NCBI GenBank assembly: GCA_023974075.1
Contig: CM043790.1
Location: 21,846,983 to 21,910,982, forward strand
Length of the DNA: 64,000 nucleotides
Origin: Chaenocephalus aceratus
Taxonomy: Eukaryota > Chordata > Actinopteri > Perciformes > Channichthyidae
Direction: 5' to 3'
This document shows, piece by piece, positions 13,512 through 26,400 of the stretch (its first letter is position 1; each line of letters begins with the position of its first letter). The notes beneath the pieces were generated by a model. The model made no database searches. It worked only from the letters and a program-made list of their open reading frames with translations, and was not told where the DNA came from. Position numbers and translations under genes: made by a program.

Positions 13512-16500
13512 ACGCACACGCACACACACACCCCCCCCCCCCCCCCCCCCCCATTTGTATTGTATGAGAGGTTCCAGGTTGAATTGAGGCGAATATTTGT
13601 AATGTTCACAGGTTGTTGTGTTTAATATTCATGAGTTATTTGTCATTGTTCAAATGATAATAAACATTAGCATAAAGCATATTTGTCCACTCGTATGTTG
13701 ATAAGAGTATTACAAACTTGAAAAATATTCCTCTAAGGTACATTTAGAATAGATAAAAAATGTGCGATTAATTTGCGATTAATCGCGATTAACTATGGAC
13801 AATCATGCGATTAATCGCGATTAAATATTTTAATCGACTGACAGCCCTAATATATATATATATAAACTCCCCAAACAGGCGAAAACCTACCAGTTTCACC
13901 CACTGTGTCTGCCACCTCCCTCCATGCCTGGTTCCTCCGGTTTGTATCCCGTTAATAGTTCTGGTCGTAAAGAACCGGGTGATTTGCTACCGTAATTTCT
14001 CGTTTGGAATATGAAGAAATTAACTGCGGTCTGGTTCTCCCTGCTTACACGCGGTTTGATTGGCTAGCGCTTCTACTGTCAGATTTGCATAAACGTGTTT
14101 GATTGGCTGACGCTTCCAGCTCAGCTTCAAAAGTTGTACATTGCTCAACTTTTGAATCCTGGAAATCTTCGCTTCGCTCCTCCACAATGCAGTTCGGCGA
14201 AAAGCGAGGCAAAGTGACGTCATCCCCATTCAAAGTCAATGGGCAGAGAAGCGTTGGAAGCGGTGGAAGATTAGTCTAAAGCTGCTGTGTGGATGTACCG
14301 TAAAGCTGCTGTGTGGACGTACCGTTAGTGGAGGAAAACAATTGTGACATCACTTACGCGACTCTGGGATTTGTAGTCTTTCTAGTTGCGTATTTTTCAT
14401 AGTCAGTTTTACGACAAACTGACTTTTTTGACGTGGAAATTATTTTTTAAGATTGACAAACATCATATGTGTAATTCATGGCACAATTCAAACGGGATCG
14501 AAAGATAAGTTTTCTCTCTCCATTGACTCAATGCATACTTTTTCTGAAATAAGGTCCCATGGACCGGAAGTAGATGGGCGTGACTTCGCCACTCTATGGC
14601 TAGAAAGGAGGCTTGTTTGAGACATCCATGGTTGCGGCTCGCCTAGAAAGTAGACGAGAATAGCCGATCGCAGCCGGGGGAGGTCTCAAAAAGCTCGCCT
14701 GAAGTCGGACAGCTCGAAGTCGTCTTCTTCTTCTTCTTCTCTCGGTTTTTTTGGCGGATTGCAAACAACTTTAAGGTGCATACCGCCACCTCCGGAGTCG
14801 GCTTGACTCGGTTTGCATTTATAAAGAATGCACAAATGTGTTTAATCGTTAATGTCAGATATGTACTAAGTAAATACATTTGTTCCTGCTCAAGATTAGA
14901 TTAAACTTTATTGTTATTGCACATATTACAGGTACTGAGACAACGAAATGCAGTTTAGCTTCTAACCAGGTGCAACAAGCAGTAAAGTGAAAAGTATGTA
15001 CACAATAGACAGAATAAAATATAGAATGAATTGAATGATGAATAAACAGTGAGGGGTATGAATACTATATCAGCCTGTGAGTAGTTTGAACAGTGTATGA
15101 ATATGCTAAGATATATAAAGTATGAAAACGGTAAGCAGTGCAAGTATAGTATAAAATATATAGATATTAATTTCATGATGATAAACATTGTGGAACAATG
15201 ATGAAAAATGGGAATGGATGTGGCGACGTAAAACTGACACAAAACAACAACAAACTTTTGCCAGCCAATTGGAGAGTTTCATCAGCAGCACGTGGTAAAA
15301 ACCACCAATGAGCGCTCAGCTCACACATTTCCCATCAAGCATTTCGCTTCCGCAGCTCGTGGAGAGGAACTGCGCCGCCGCGCCTCGCTCTCAAGGCTGC
15401 GGGCGTCTTTGTCCCGCGAGATTTCAACGTCTCATGTAGGCGAACCTCCAGAGCAAGTGGACAAAATGACTAACCATCATGCAACGCGTTGATCGCAACT
15501 GCGCAGGTCTCCCTTGTCTCAAACAAGCCTAGGATCCGTCTTGTATAAAACTCTCGCGAGAGTTTGCAAGTCACGTGGCTGAATGTTTACGTTTGACAGG
15601 CAGCCTTTCAGTTACGATCGTTAACATCAGTGGGCCACAGCAAATGATGGTGAGAAGCTAAACTATCTATTAATTATGTCAATTACAGGGAGTGTGATTG
15701 TTGATATAGGGTGTTAGCGGTCTTGCTGTTCAAAGAAGAATGACAACAATGTAGATCACAAACACTATGGTTTATTTTTTATTCACAGGCAAGTCAACGT
15801 TGTCGCAGTAAAAGTCCCAAGATAGCTCCTGGTGCAATACAATGTTCCCTTTCAGTGTTTTACTATTATGTCTGATGTTTCTCTATTAATATTGCTGCTG
15901 CATTAATTTGTATGTTGCATGCTATGGTTGCATGTTACTGCTGTAGATGTGTTTCCGAGCCGCTCCGATTACAACGAGAGTTACAACGAGAATGTGACGT
16001 CATATTTACACAAGACGGATCCTTTCTAGCCATAACCCTATTACAGCTGAATGTGGCGATTGCCATTTTGTTCAACAAAACGCCTCACAAACTGATTAAG
16101 ATCCAAAGCTTTAGTGCGTTTTGATTCAATGCTGAGTACAGCCAAACTTGACAGTCTCTTCCCTGTCATTGTAGACCGCAAATACCTCATTCCTTCCGTG
16201 TACTTGGGTCCGAATGCTTCTCGTTTTGCGCCGTCCCGTTCAAATGAAATCGCCACCAATCATATGTCCACGCTCGCGCCAGGGCCGAGGGACGGCCCGT
16301 CCACACAGCGGCGTGCGTTGACGCTTGGAGGTGGGCGTATCTGAAGCTTGGGGATTTTTTGCTAGCAACGCGACCAACAACCAATCACATGAATCTCCCT
16401 CCAATAGCAATGTTAAAACGATATACTGGATATAAAATCCACAAACAGGCGAAAACCTACCAGTTTCACCCACTGTCTCTGCCACCTCCCTCCATGCCTC

Positions 16501-17364
16501 GCTCCTCCGGTTTGTATCCCGGTAGATGAACAGAGACTGATCATTCAGCACCGGGTGATTCACTACCGCTATAATGAATTTTCCCTCCATTTTTTGGAAT
16601 ATGAGGAAATGACCTGCGTAGTCTCTCCCAGCATACACGCGGTTTGATTGGCTAGCGCTTGTACTGGCAGATTTGCATAAACGGGATTTCATTGGCTGAC
16701 GCTTCTGCCGAGGCGTCAAAAGTTGAACATTGCTCAACTTTTGAAGCGAGCAACGCCAGCAACGCCAGCAACGCTCCATGTCGCTTCCCAAAATGCAGTT
16801 CGCTGTGTGGACGGGCCGGGAGGGGTTACAAGGCTCGCGTCTTGTAGCACCCCCTGCCAGTCTCTGGCACCGTTATGTTGGGGTTCGCTGGCTGAAAAGT
16901 TTGGGAACCCCTGGTATAGATCATGACCAACTGTTTGCACACAGGATCAGTAGCCACCCATTAAAACACATTATGCATGCTCCACATGTGTTGAATAGAG
17001 TGTGGCTTTTAACTTTACAATCGGAGTTCATGTCCTTCTGTTAACAAACATCCGCTGTGTGTGATAAATGCTTGTTTAATACTTACAAAAACATTAAAAT
17101 GCCCATACAGCCAACATTACTTGCATTGCCAACGTTGTTTAACCGTGATCATTTGTCTCTGTAGGAGCTTCACTGCAGAAGTACTCTGGAGAACCAGAAG
17201 CTGGAGCTGATCTCTGAAGTGTCCAACCTGAAGCTGAAGCTGAACTCCATGGACAAGGACAGACTGGACTTTGATGACAGATTTAGAGACAGTGAGGTGT
17301 GTGTGTGAGCTAATCTTCAGGACAGGATTTAGCTTTATTTCTGCCTGTCCTTTCTCTCACCTCA

Positions 17365-17438
<74 letters not shown>

Positions 17439-20400
17439 CAAACAGACCCTCATTCATGTTGTCTGACACCTGTGTGGGAGAGGGACTCCTCATTTTACTG
17501 TCAGCCTCAAAGCAGCAGAAAAAAAATCTGCATCAGCATAAAATGAATTAACAATGGAAAATATGCCTGCTCTATTTGTTGTGAGTTTTGTAAAAAAAAA
17601 AAAATCCTCTGTGGGAGTAGATTACCTTTTTTTAATTTATTTTTTTACCTTAAATACGAAATATGTAAAACCATAAAGATGTCAATCATCTGTTTACTAG
17701 AGATGTCTTCCCCAGAGGGAAATCATGCCAACTTGGAAAGCTTTCAAACACGTCATGTTATTGTTATAGCAGCGGCTGTCTCTTCCACCCTACTGGAACA
17801 AAAAGCGTCCGTCTGCCTCGCCGCACATTAATCACTCCTCTTCTAAAAGCCGCTTCCGCTTGCTTTATCCCTGCTGCTGCTGCTTTGACGCATTTATATT
17901 CTCCAAGAAACAGTCAAACTTATCTTGAGCTGCTTTTGAATATTTAGTTGAACTTTGAACGGAATTTTAGAGCTGCCATAATGATATTCATACTGTAAAA
18001 GTATTACTTAGTATTTTAGAAATCTGCTTCCCATTATTTCTGCAATGATATGAATGTTCTGTTCTTTCAGGATTTGATTCTTGAGATTAATGAACTGCGG
18101 TATAGAATGACAGACCTGCAGGGTGAAAAACTGCAGTATGAAAAGAAACTCAAATCCACCAAGGTGAGTTATCATAAGGAGGTTTGCACAGCCACAGTGT
18201 TTGTACTCTTCATGACTTTCATCTTATTCTATGCTTTTTGTAGCAAACAACTCCGTTTTTTTGTTCAAGTCTGAGATTTTAACTGAGATTCTGTTTTCAA
18301 TACTCTAAATTTAGGATTGTTTTGACAACATTTGACTCGAGGATAACATCCCTGTTGAAGATGTGAGGGTGTTCGATGACTGATTGTTTAAACAGGCTTT
18401 TGGACTTGCCCACAAAGCGTAAAACTGCTCTTTAAGCTTTCACTCTGATGGTCGGCAGTCTTTGTTTTGATTGTGCTTTGTAAATATCTTTGGTTGATTC
18501 TTCGTCATTCCATCTTCTTGACCTTCTTTTCATCTTTCACATCTTGCATCTCTATTTTCTCTCTCTTCCGTGGTTTGTCTCTCTGATGCTAGTTGCTAAT
18601 GGCCAAGCTTTCTAGCCTGAAAATCAAAATGGGCCAGATGCAGTATGAGAAACAGAGGAAGGAGCACAAAGTCCAGGCCATGAAGGTGTGCTTCTCTCAG
18701 GATGGCTGTTTTGCTTGCTGTATGATTATGGTTTTTGACCTCTCCCTTTGGATCTTCTGTTTTTTACTTTTGAGGGACAAAATCACAACATTTGGTTTGC
18801 AGCAGCACCATTTTAGGCAAAATTGCATCACTTTTTGCAAACAGTGAAGTCACTTTATTTACTAAACCACGCGGCACAGTAGAATGTAAAAGTCAAATGT
18901 AGTCTGAAAACTTTGTATTGCTCTGTGTCTACAAGACACCACTTAAAGCAAACATTCCCATTTTTTTAAAAACCACAGGTATGCTTTAATTTGGATTTTC
19001 CAAGAGTTGGCAGCGTTCTGTCTTCCTGTGTCTTTTTTTTTATCTTTCTTTGCATTTTCTTACCAATTTCTTTCCTTGTTTTGTGTCTATCTTAAAACCT
19101 CTTTACAGTTGAATGTGTCTGTTCCTATGCTTGATTCCTGTTGTGCTCACTTAAACATTATTTTTGTTTTTAAAATCTCCAGTTTCCCCTCCTGTTTGTG
19201 TTATTACTCCAGCCCTCTTACTCACCTCACACAAGAGCAGGTGTGCCACATCAGCCTCTGTGATCCTCTGTGTTGTGGTTTGTTTGTAGTGTGGAGTTGG
19301 GGGTGGGGGAGGCTGTGTCTGTGTGAAGGAATGGCCCTCACTGTTGTCCTCTGTTGGACAGGAGGAGCTAGCCATACTGAGGAGGCAGCTGGAGGGCAGA
19401 GACGGAGAAATGAGGCGACTACAGGACGAGACAGGTTTCAAAGCCATCGCCTCGAGCAGCTCCGACCCCACAGAGAGAGGTGGGACAGAATCACAAGCCT
19501 CACTGAGGATGCGTGATGTTTAAACTCATGTTCAACTTTGTCATATGATTAAGTCTTAAAGGTCACCTTTTATGCAAAATCCACTTGTTCATGTCTTTTC
19601 TACATCAACATATGTCCCCTCTGTAAAAAGAGATTCTGCAAGTTTCAGGAAAAAAAGATTCTCGCTCTTTTTGTCCTGATCCATTTCTATAAAAACCTGT
19701 CTGAAAATGAGCTGATCATATTTTGGCCACTTTATGATGTCATAACGATTTTTTTTGTCTTGTGTAACCATTAGCCAATCACCAACCAAGGTAACCCCCC
19801 TCCCCCACCTTATCACCTGAATCTCCTCCTAGAGCACCATTGGGTTCTTTTTAACCAAATATCTCTGAGGGGCGTGGGGAGTGGCTCCTTATTTTCATCT
19901 AAAGTAAAAGACACAGAATCAGCACTTTTGAAACAGGGCTGAAACAGAGGGGATTATGGGATGCTGCAATGATCTGTTTGGTATTTGGAGCCAAACACTT
20001 CAGAGACATGTTTTGTTTATATCTGAGACCTATAATATGTTGATGAAAAACAGTATATCAAATCAAGTTTTATTTATATAGCACATTTATAAACGATTTT
20101 TGGTCGAGCCAAAGTGCTGTACATATAATAAAAATGTAAAAAAGTATAATAGGGGACCTTTAATATCTATGTATAATTAGCAAAGCAGTAGGTTTAGCTT
20201 ATTAAGATCTGCAACAAATCCGATTTTGTTTCATCATTCTTTGTCCTGTTTAGTCTCTCATCCAGATGAAACTCTTAGAAAGAGGCTGAAAGAAAAACGT
20301 AAGGGGGTTATGCTTGTGTTTATTATTGTACTTTATTCTTGCACCCATCTCAACCCCTGTTTGCATTAACGAGCATGAGCCACCCAAACTCAGCTTGTCC

Positions 20401-23400
20401 ATTATAACCCAGTGGAGTGCTAATACCCAAACCATGGAGCACCAATCTGCTCAACTATTGTCAACATTATGACTTTGATCCGAGCACTGAGGTCACCCAA
20501 AGCTGTGTGTTCATGTCCGTCCTGGAACGGCAACAAGGAATGTCTGCTTTGTGTTTTTAAAACAGGAATGAGGAATGAATTGTGTTTGTCATAACCATTC
20601 AGGCTGCTCACTCATCCTCCCTCATGTCGTCCAACAATAATCTCCTCGTCCCCTTCCTCTAAACCCTCCCCCTCCCCCCCCCCCCCCCCCCCCCCCCCCC
20701 GCTCACACCAACAGCCAGTGTGTGCTCTGCTAACCTGTGAAGTTGTGATGTTCAGTGTTGTGTCACATTATCTCTGTCTGTCTACATATCTGTGCCTTCC
20801 CCGTCAGTGAACTTTCACTTATGTAGAACAATTTCAAGTTTATTAACATGACGGTACAGTTCACTTCTCTAGTCTCAACCAGAGGTCTTGAATGTTTTAC
20901 AGGCCAAGGACCCCTTAGCTAATACATGAACAAAGAACAGACCTTCATAACACACAAGGGGATGGGTAATAACCGGAAAAGCATGACATGGGACCTTTAA
21001 GGACGACCTACATTAAAATAATATTTAGCCACTAGTTTGCTATTAGGAAAGGTGCCTCTCAGATGTTTTACCATAGGTTAGCTAACTCATGTGATTGCTG
21101 GAGGATTCATGGGTAACGGTACCGTCTTTAGACTATCAACAGTTTTACCTCTGCTTATATGTTTGATTCATGCTTCTGTTTGTGTATTTTCACACATATT
21201 CAAATTTGAGCTAACCAAACTTATACCATTATCAAACAATGATTTTGTGGTCCTCCTGCAGTGACTCTGAACACACCCTAAAAGACCCCTGTCTAGGTCA
21301 TTAGAAATGGCCGCTATAAGAGAGATACATACTGTATGTATTTAGTGATTATAAACCAGTGGATGAGGCTTGAATAATAATTAGTATCCCCAGGATTGCT
21401 AGAGTTGAGGGAAGACTGACCACAGAGTGTTTGTTCTGGAAATTGAAAATGTTATACCCAAGTGAAAGAACCCTGCTCACACAAGATGGTCAATGAATCT
21501 GAACATTTAAAAGACCAAGAAAGTGGCTGTGATGTTCCTGGAATGACGTTCAGTAATGTTGCAGCATGTTATGTCTTAATGTGTTCAATCCTGCAGTTTA
21601 CCCTTCGTATCCTCCTCAAGCTACACAAAGTCACTGCTACAGTTCTTTGTCTGTAATCATTTCCTTTCCTCACTAGATGTGGAAGTGCAGAGAATGAAAA
21701 AGGCAGTCGAGTCGTTGATGGCAGCGAATGAAGAGAAGGTATCAAATCAAGTTGTTTTTTATCTCTCTTTCTAAAACACCTGCCTCACTGAAGTATGAAA
21801 AAAGACTATGGAAAAATATTTGTTTCAAATCAAATGTCATAATTCTTTGTCTTCTGAAATATAAAATTCCGAATTTAAAGAAAAATAATAATAGAAGCAG
21901 AGAGGTTTTCGTGGCATTTAGAGCAGTCAGCCAGAGGAGCTACAATGTTTATTACCACACCATGCCAAACCAAAAAGCTTGATTATTATTTATTTTTTTT
22001 CAAAAGCAAGGCTATAAGTTCGGCATGTGACCAAACGCACACTCCTACACAGAACTGTCTTTACGCCTTTACGTCAAAGCCTGCTAAACGGCTCTGCGCC
22101 AAGTACAAGATGTTAGACAGTAGAACATCGTCCACTTTCAGCGTAGGAGTGTGGAGTGAATGTTCACACTGGGTAAATGCAAGTTTACAGAGGGCTGGCG
22201 TGACGATCCCGAAATAAAACCTGCTAAGGGTTACCAATGGGGAAAATAAAGTTAGATGCAAACGTTGTGTTGTATTATTCTTTAAATGGAAAATACATAG
22301 GAACCCTGCGCTGAGTTGAACTGTTTGATTGGCTCTCCTTTTTGCAGGATCGTAAGATTGATGAACTAAAGCAGTCGCTGCTGCGGTATAAGAAAGTTCA
22401 AGAAATGGTGATGTCAGTGCAAGGGAAGAAAGGTGAGATGACTCTTCTGTAAATAAAACATTATCTAATGTCTGAGATACATTTTTGCTCATACACTCAT
22501 CTTCATACAACTGTCTTCGAATCTCATGTTATATAAATTGGATTTGAGGTCTTTAAAGATCTCCCTAGAAACAATAGATGAAGTTCGTCTACTCAGAAAA
22601 ACGTTTTGTCTTAAGTGGTTTGTTTATTGCTAGATGAAACAGCTGATTTATAAATATTCCTCTCATTTATCGTCCTCTGCAGAGAAAGGCAAAGATAACG
22701 AGTATTTCGAGGGTGACGGTGATGGATTCAATGAGTTCTTCCTAAACATCCCGATGTCTGCCGAGTCGGAGAAGTATGACGTATTAGATGTTGAACTGAA
22801 GAGGAGGAGCCCAGATGAGGTTTGTGTTGCATAATGTGAGCATGAAACGCTTTCAATAGAAATATTATTGCAAAGGAGTTGCATTAAAACATAGACTAAG
22901 AAATGTAAGAAACCTAAAATCACTGTAGTTTGTTTTATCCATTTAATATATTCCTAATGAGTCTTGCTGTAGTCTTTTTTTGTAATTTTTCAGTAAAACT
23001 GTAATAGCTCACGCATATTTCACACTTGTGTAATGAGTGTTGAAGGGTCTGACATCCAATTAATTGAATAACCTCTCCTGTCTGTTCTCTAAGCCTGTGT
23101 GCAGATTTAGACTGCCGCGGGAGAATATGCAACTTAATATTTTCCGACAGTGCAAACTTGGATATTTAAAAAAATGTATTTCCTTGCTCTGATGTGTGCT
23201 TAGTTGGAGATGCTTAATGGTCAGACTGAAGAGCCTTCACCCTCTCCCAGCCCTTCAGATCCAGAACGAGAGTCGGCACCAACAGATGCTGAAAGGTGAA
23301 ATATGAAGAAGACTGTATCCCCGTTCAAATGCAGTGATTTACTCCAAGTCCATTTCAACATGGAGTTTGGCTTGTTTAGGTTTTTGTATAGTAGATAAAG

Positions 23401-26400
23401 TAGATCTTGTTAAGTTATCAGCAGCTGATCATTTGTGGCACTCCAGTCTTTAAATGTCAACATTTTTAAGGGATATCGAAAATACTAAAAAGATCCTTGG
23501 CATTTCAGGGTTTCAATTATGTCTCAGGGTTTTAAAATGTAGTCAGGGACACCAAGTGGCTCATAATCATTTGGTTTGGGGAAATTAACCAGGAAACGTT
23601 GTGTTCTGCCACGTTTAAAATTAAATGCACCAACAATGACTTCAACATGTCATGTCTTCTGGCTCTTTTATAGTTTCCTGGCACCATCATCACCTTTTAT
23701 CTCAAATACATGAAAACATACAGCTGTTTGGAAAATTACAGATTTTTTTTTAGTTCAACATGAAACTTTATTTAATATGATTCAACAGGTATTCAACTTT
23801 TCATGAACGTCTTTTACATACATCTGAGAAAAATTACTGGTGTGACGAAAATGCTTTTATGCAATGTTTGTATACTACTTTCACTTCAATTTGTAAAGAG
23901 TGCTGCTGAGTGGCCTTTCCTGAAGTCCTACTGGTATACACTGTAAGGATTTATCTCGGCCGCGTTCTTTAACTTGCACAAGAAGAATGTGTGTAACAGC
24001 AGTTCACATCCTGCTGCTGCTTCTCATGACCTCCATGCTGCTCAGGAGACAAGCTCACTATCTCCTCTCTGTCTGTTTCAGCTGCCAGGACCCCATCAAG
24101 AAGGGCAGCCAGGATCAGATGGAAAGGAGCAATAATGAAAAGGTAAACTTTACACATTTAGAACCGGGAAACCTGTTCGATTAAAAGAGTCTTTTTCAGT
24201 CAACCTTAAGACATCACGGCATACCATAACGTCTCAGAAAACTGTTTGTAACAAATAATATTAGTCTCATTCTGCTACACCAAGATGTCTCTTTGTTGAA
24301 AATCATTCTCTCTATTTGGCTCATACTGTTTGTATGCATGCATTAAACATGCTCCATAGAGTTGATAGCCTTCGCAGTAACCCACATTTTCTGTGCTGTC
24401 TAGAGAGCATATCTTGACTGATAAGTTGATCAACAGAATATTCACTAACTATTTTTTAGAATCTATAAATTATTAAAGTTATATTTCAAGCAAAAATTGA
24501 ATTTCATTTTTTCAGCCTCTCAAAGGTGGAGATTATCTAATTTGTTTTATATAACATTGAACTTAATGTCTTTGGGTTTTGTTGCCTGACAAAACAAGGC
24601 ATTTTGACCACTGTATCGACCAAAAAAATAATCGATGTATTTAGAAACAAATGTTAATTTACAGCTTCGGTGCAGTGTCTACATCCTTAACTCTGTTTCT
24701 TTACAGTGAAAGTAACAATATTTTATTCTTCAGGCAAATATTAGTCTGCAAGATTAGCATACTGACTAATACTTGTGGAATAGTATGTATGAAAAGTAGG
24801 GATGGGTATCTTTTTAAATGTATCGATTGCGGTTCTTATCGATTCCCTGTTTCGATTCCAAAATTGTAAAAGAAAGAGGTGAAACGTTTAGATAACAAAA
24901 ATATCTTTATTCTTTTAAGCTTTAACTGACATTTTTACAAATAAAAAAACGCAGACGGACCCGCTGGAATACAGGGTCTACCGCGTTTAGGAACCGTTAA
25001 GCAGAACCAAAATTGTGTATTTTGTACGGGTACCCGGCTTTTTCTTATCGGTTCTCATCTGGAACCGAGTTTCAGTTCCCAACCCTAATGAAAAGTGATA
25101 TAAGAGTATTGTTTTTGTCCTCTCAGAATGCTAGTGAAGGGATCAGTAAGATGAGTGGGAAGCCTCCTGTGGGTTCCTCTGCGACCCTGCCGACCTCCAC
25201 AGAGGACGAGAGCTTCGGCTCCAGAAAGGCTCGCACATCCTTTGGAAAGGGCTTCTTCAAGATCCGCGGGGGCAAGAAGACAGGCAGTACTCCTAACCTC
25301 GGTGAGAGCAAACCACATGAATTAGCAGTTCGATTAAAAGAACATGATGAGTTAAATGGATGTGAACTATTTAACTAATCACCAACTATTTTAATAATTG
25401 TTTGCAGTATTTCTTTAGAAATAAAAGTTAATGAGTTGATGCTAATTTAATGCAAACATGTTCAGGTTTCTTTACCCCCTCTCTGACAGTAAACTGAATA
25501 ATATCTTCGCAGTTGTGGTCAAAACAAGACCATTCAAAGACTTTATCTTGAGTTGTTATCAACATATTTTCTGATATTTCATAGACCAAACAAATAAAAA
25601 AACAAAACAATTTACAGATCAATGAAAATAGTTTTAGTTGCAGCCCGACTAGAAAGTGAGATTTTCTTGGAGGTTTTTTTTCACCATGGACGATTTTTGT
25701 GTTTTCCCAAGCCGCACCCATGAAATATACTCTATGGACCAGGACCATAATTTGCAGCCCACACAAACTGTAGTCCCCGTTTAATTATGGAAGTTGGTTT
25801 CCACGTTGGATTTCCTTCGGTCTGTGTTTGTGCTTTTATTGTGTGTCCTCCTGTACACATGTACTGTATGTCTGCGTTTGTCCCACCTCTCCACTCCTGG
25901 TCTTATTTCATTCACAATGTCTGCCCTTTGTCTTGTTCTTTCTCTGTTGGACCCTGTGGGGTCTTGTGTGTGTTTTGTTACACATGAAGACCGCAGCCGG
26001 AGCGCAAGTGCCCCTATGCTAGGTACAGTATAGACCCCAGGTCATTGTAGGGTCTGAAGAAAACAAGGAAACTTCAAAATATCTCCTATTGTTGAACACC
26101 TTTGTCTTTTCTAACTTCATCCGTTCAGCTGACATCTTTTTATCATATCACGTTTCAGCGCTTCAAGAGCCACACCCCTGTCCCAACCCATTGTTGCACA
26201 AATGTCCAACCTACAGACAGTCTGTTGTTCATTTGCCCGTGTGCCTGCATGGATTTGTTTCTGTCAAACCCTTCCCCAAACACAACTATACTTCAAGATC
26301 CAGATAATCCAATCAAATGATTTATTTGGATCTTGAAAGCCTCCCGCTAAAAATCTAAAACTACTAGTGAGCCTCCTTTTTTATCTAATAAAACAAGGCT

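Larger units (their letters stand above)
14597..16032. mobile_element. TA-flanked element with 25-bp inverted arms (mariner-like?)
   Basis: Once the 922-bp insertion is discounted, the left arm (14595-14608 continuing at 15534-15544, TATGGCTAGAAAGG then ATCCGTCTTGT) is the exact reverse complement of 16010-16034. TA on both outer edges would fit a Tc1/mariner-type target site. No transposase is seen. The superfamily is a guess, but the inverted arms are observed directly. Confidence 0.6.
8692..16913. mobile_element. 8.2-kb composite hAT-type insertion in a ppfibp1 intron
   Basis: The left end starts CAGGGGTTCCCAAAG at 8692, and the right end, read inverted, starts CAGGGGTTCCCAAAC at 16913. 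These are typical hAT termini. A perfect 8-bp duplication GTATAGAT lies at 8684-8691 and 16914-16921, so the ends belong to one insertion event. No hAT transposase frame is visible, so the carrier is non-autonomous. Its length comes from nested cargo: a DIRS relic (about 8993-12330), a hAT MITE (12964-13849), a TA-flanked element (about 14597-16032) and a 922-bp element (14609-15530). A diverged direct repeat (about 12735-14165 against 16365-16750) suggests internal duplication. The insertion starts 30 bp after the exon ending at 8662. Confidence 0.88.
8549..18685 (+). other. ppfibp1: Exons of the liprin-beta coiled-coil region
   Basis: Exons 8549-8662, 17165-17296, 18071-18163 and 18593-18685 encode heptad-rich helices, with landmarks such as VSVLTDQVEAQGEKIRDL, NATEEMLQQ, SNLKLKLNSM and KLSSLKIKMGQMQYEKQ. 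These match the N-terminal oligomerisation region of liprin-beta. The first intron of this block is about 8.5 kb long because of the 8.2-kb transposon insertion. Confidence 0.85.

Noticed and set aside
16010..16034. The 25-bp inverted arms as a transcription terminator hairpin
   Set aside because: The arms are about 1.4 kb apart and are better explained as transposon ends.
22061..22510. 149-codon minus-strand frame in a ppfibp1 intron
   Set aside because: It overlaps a real plus-strand exon (22348-22432), resembles no known family and has no promoter or splice context.
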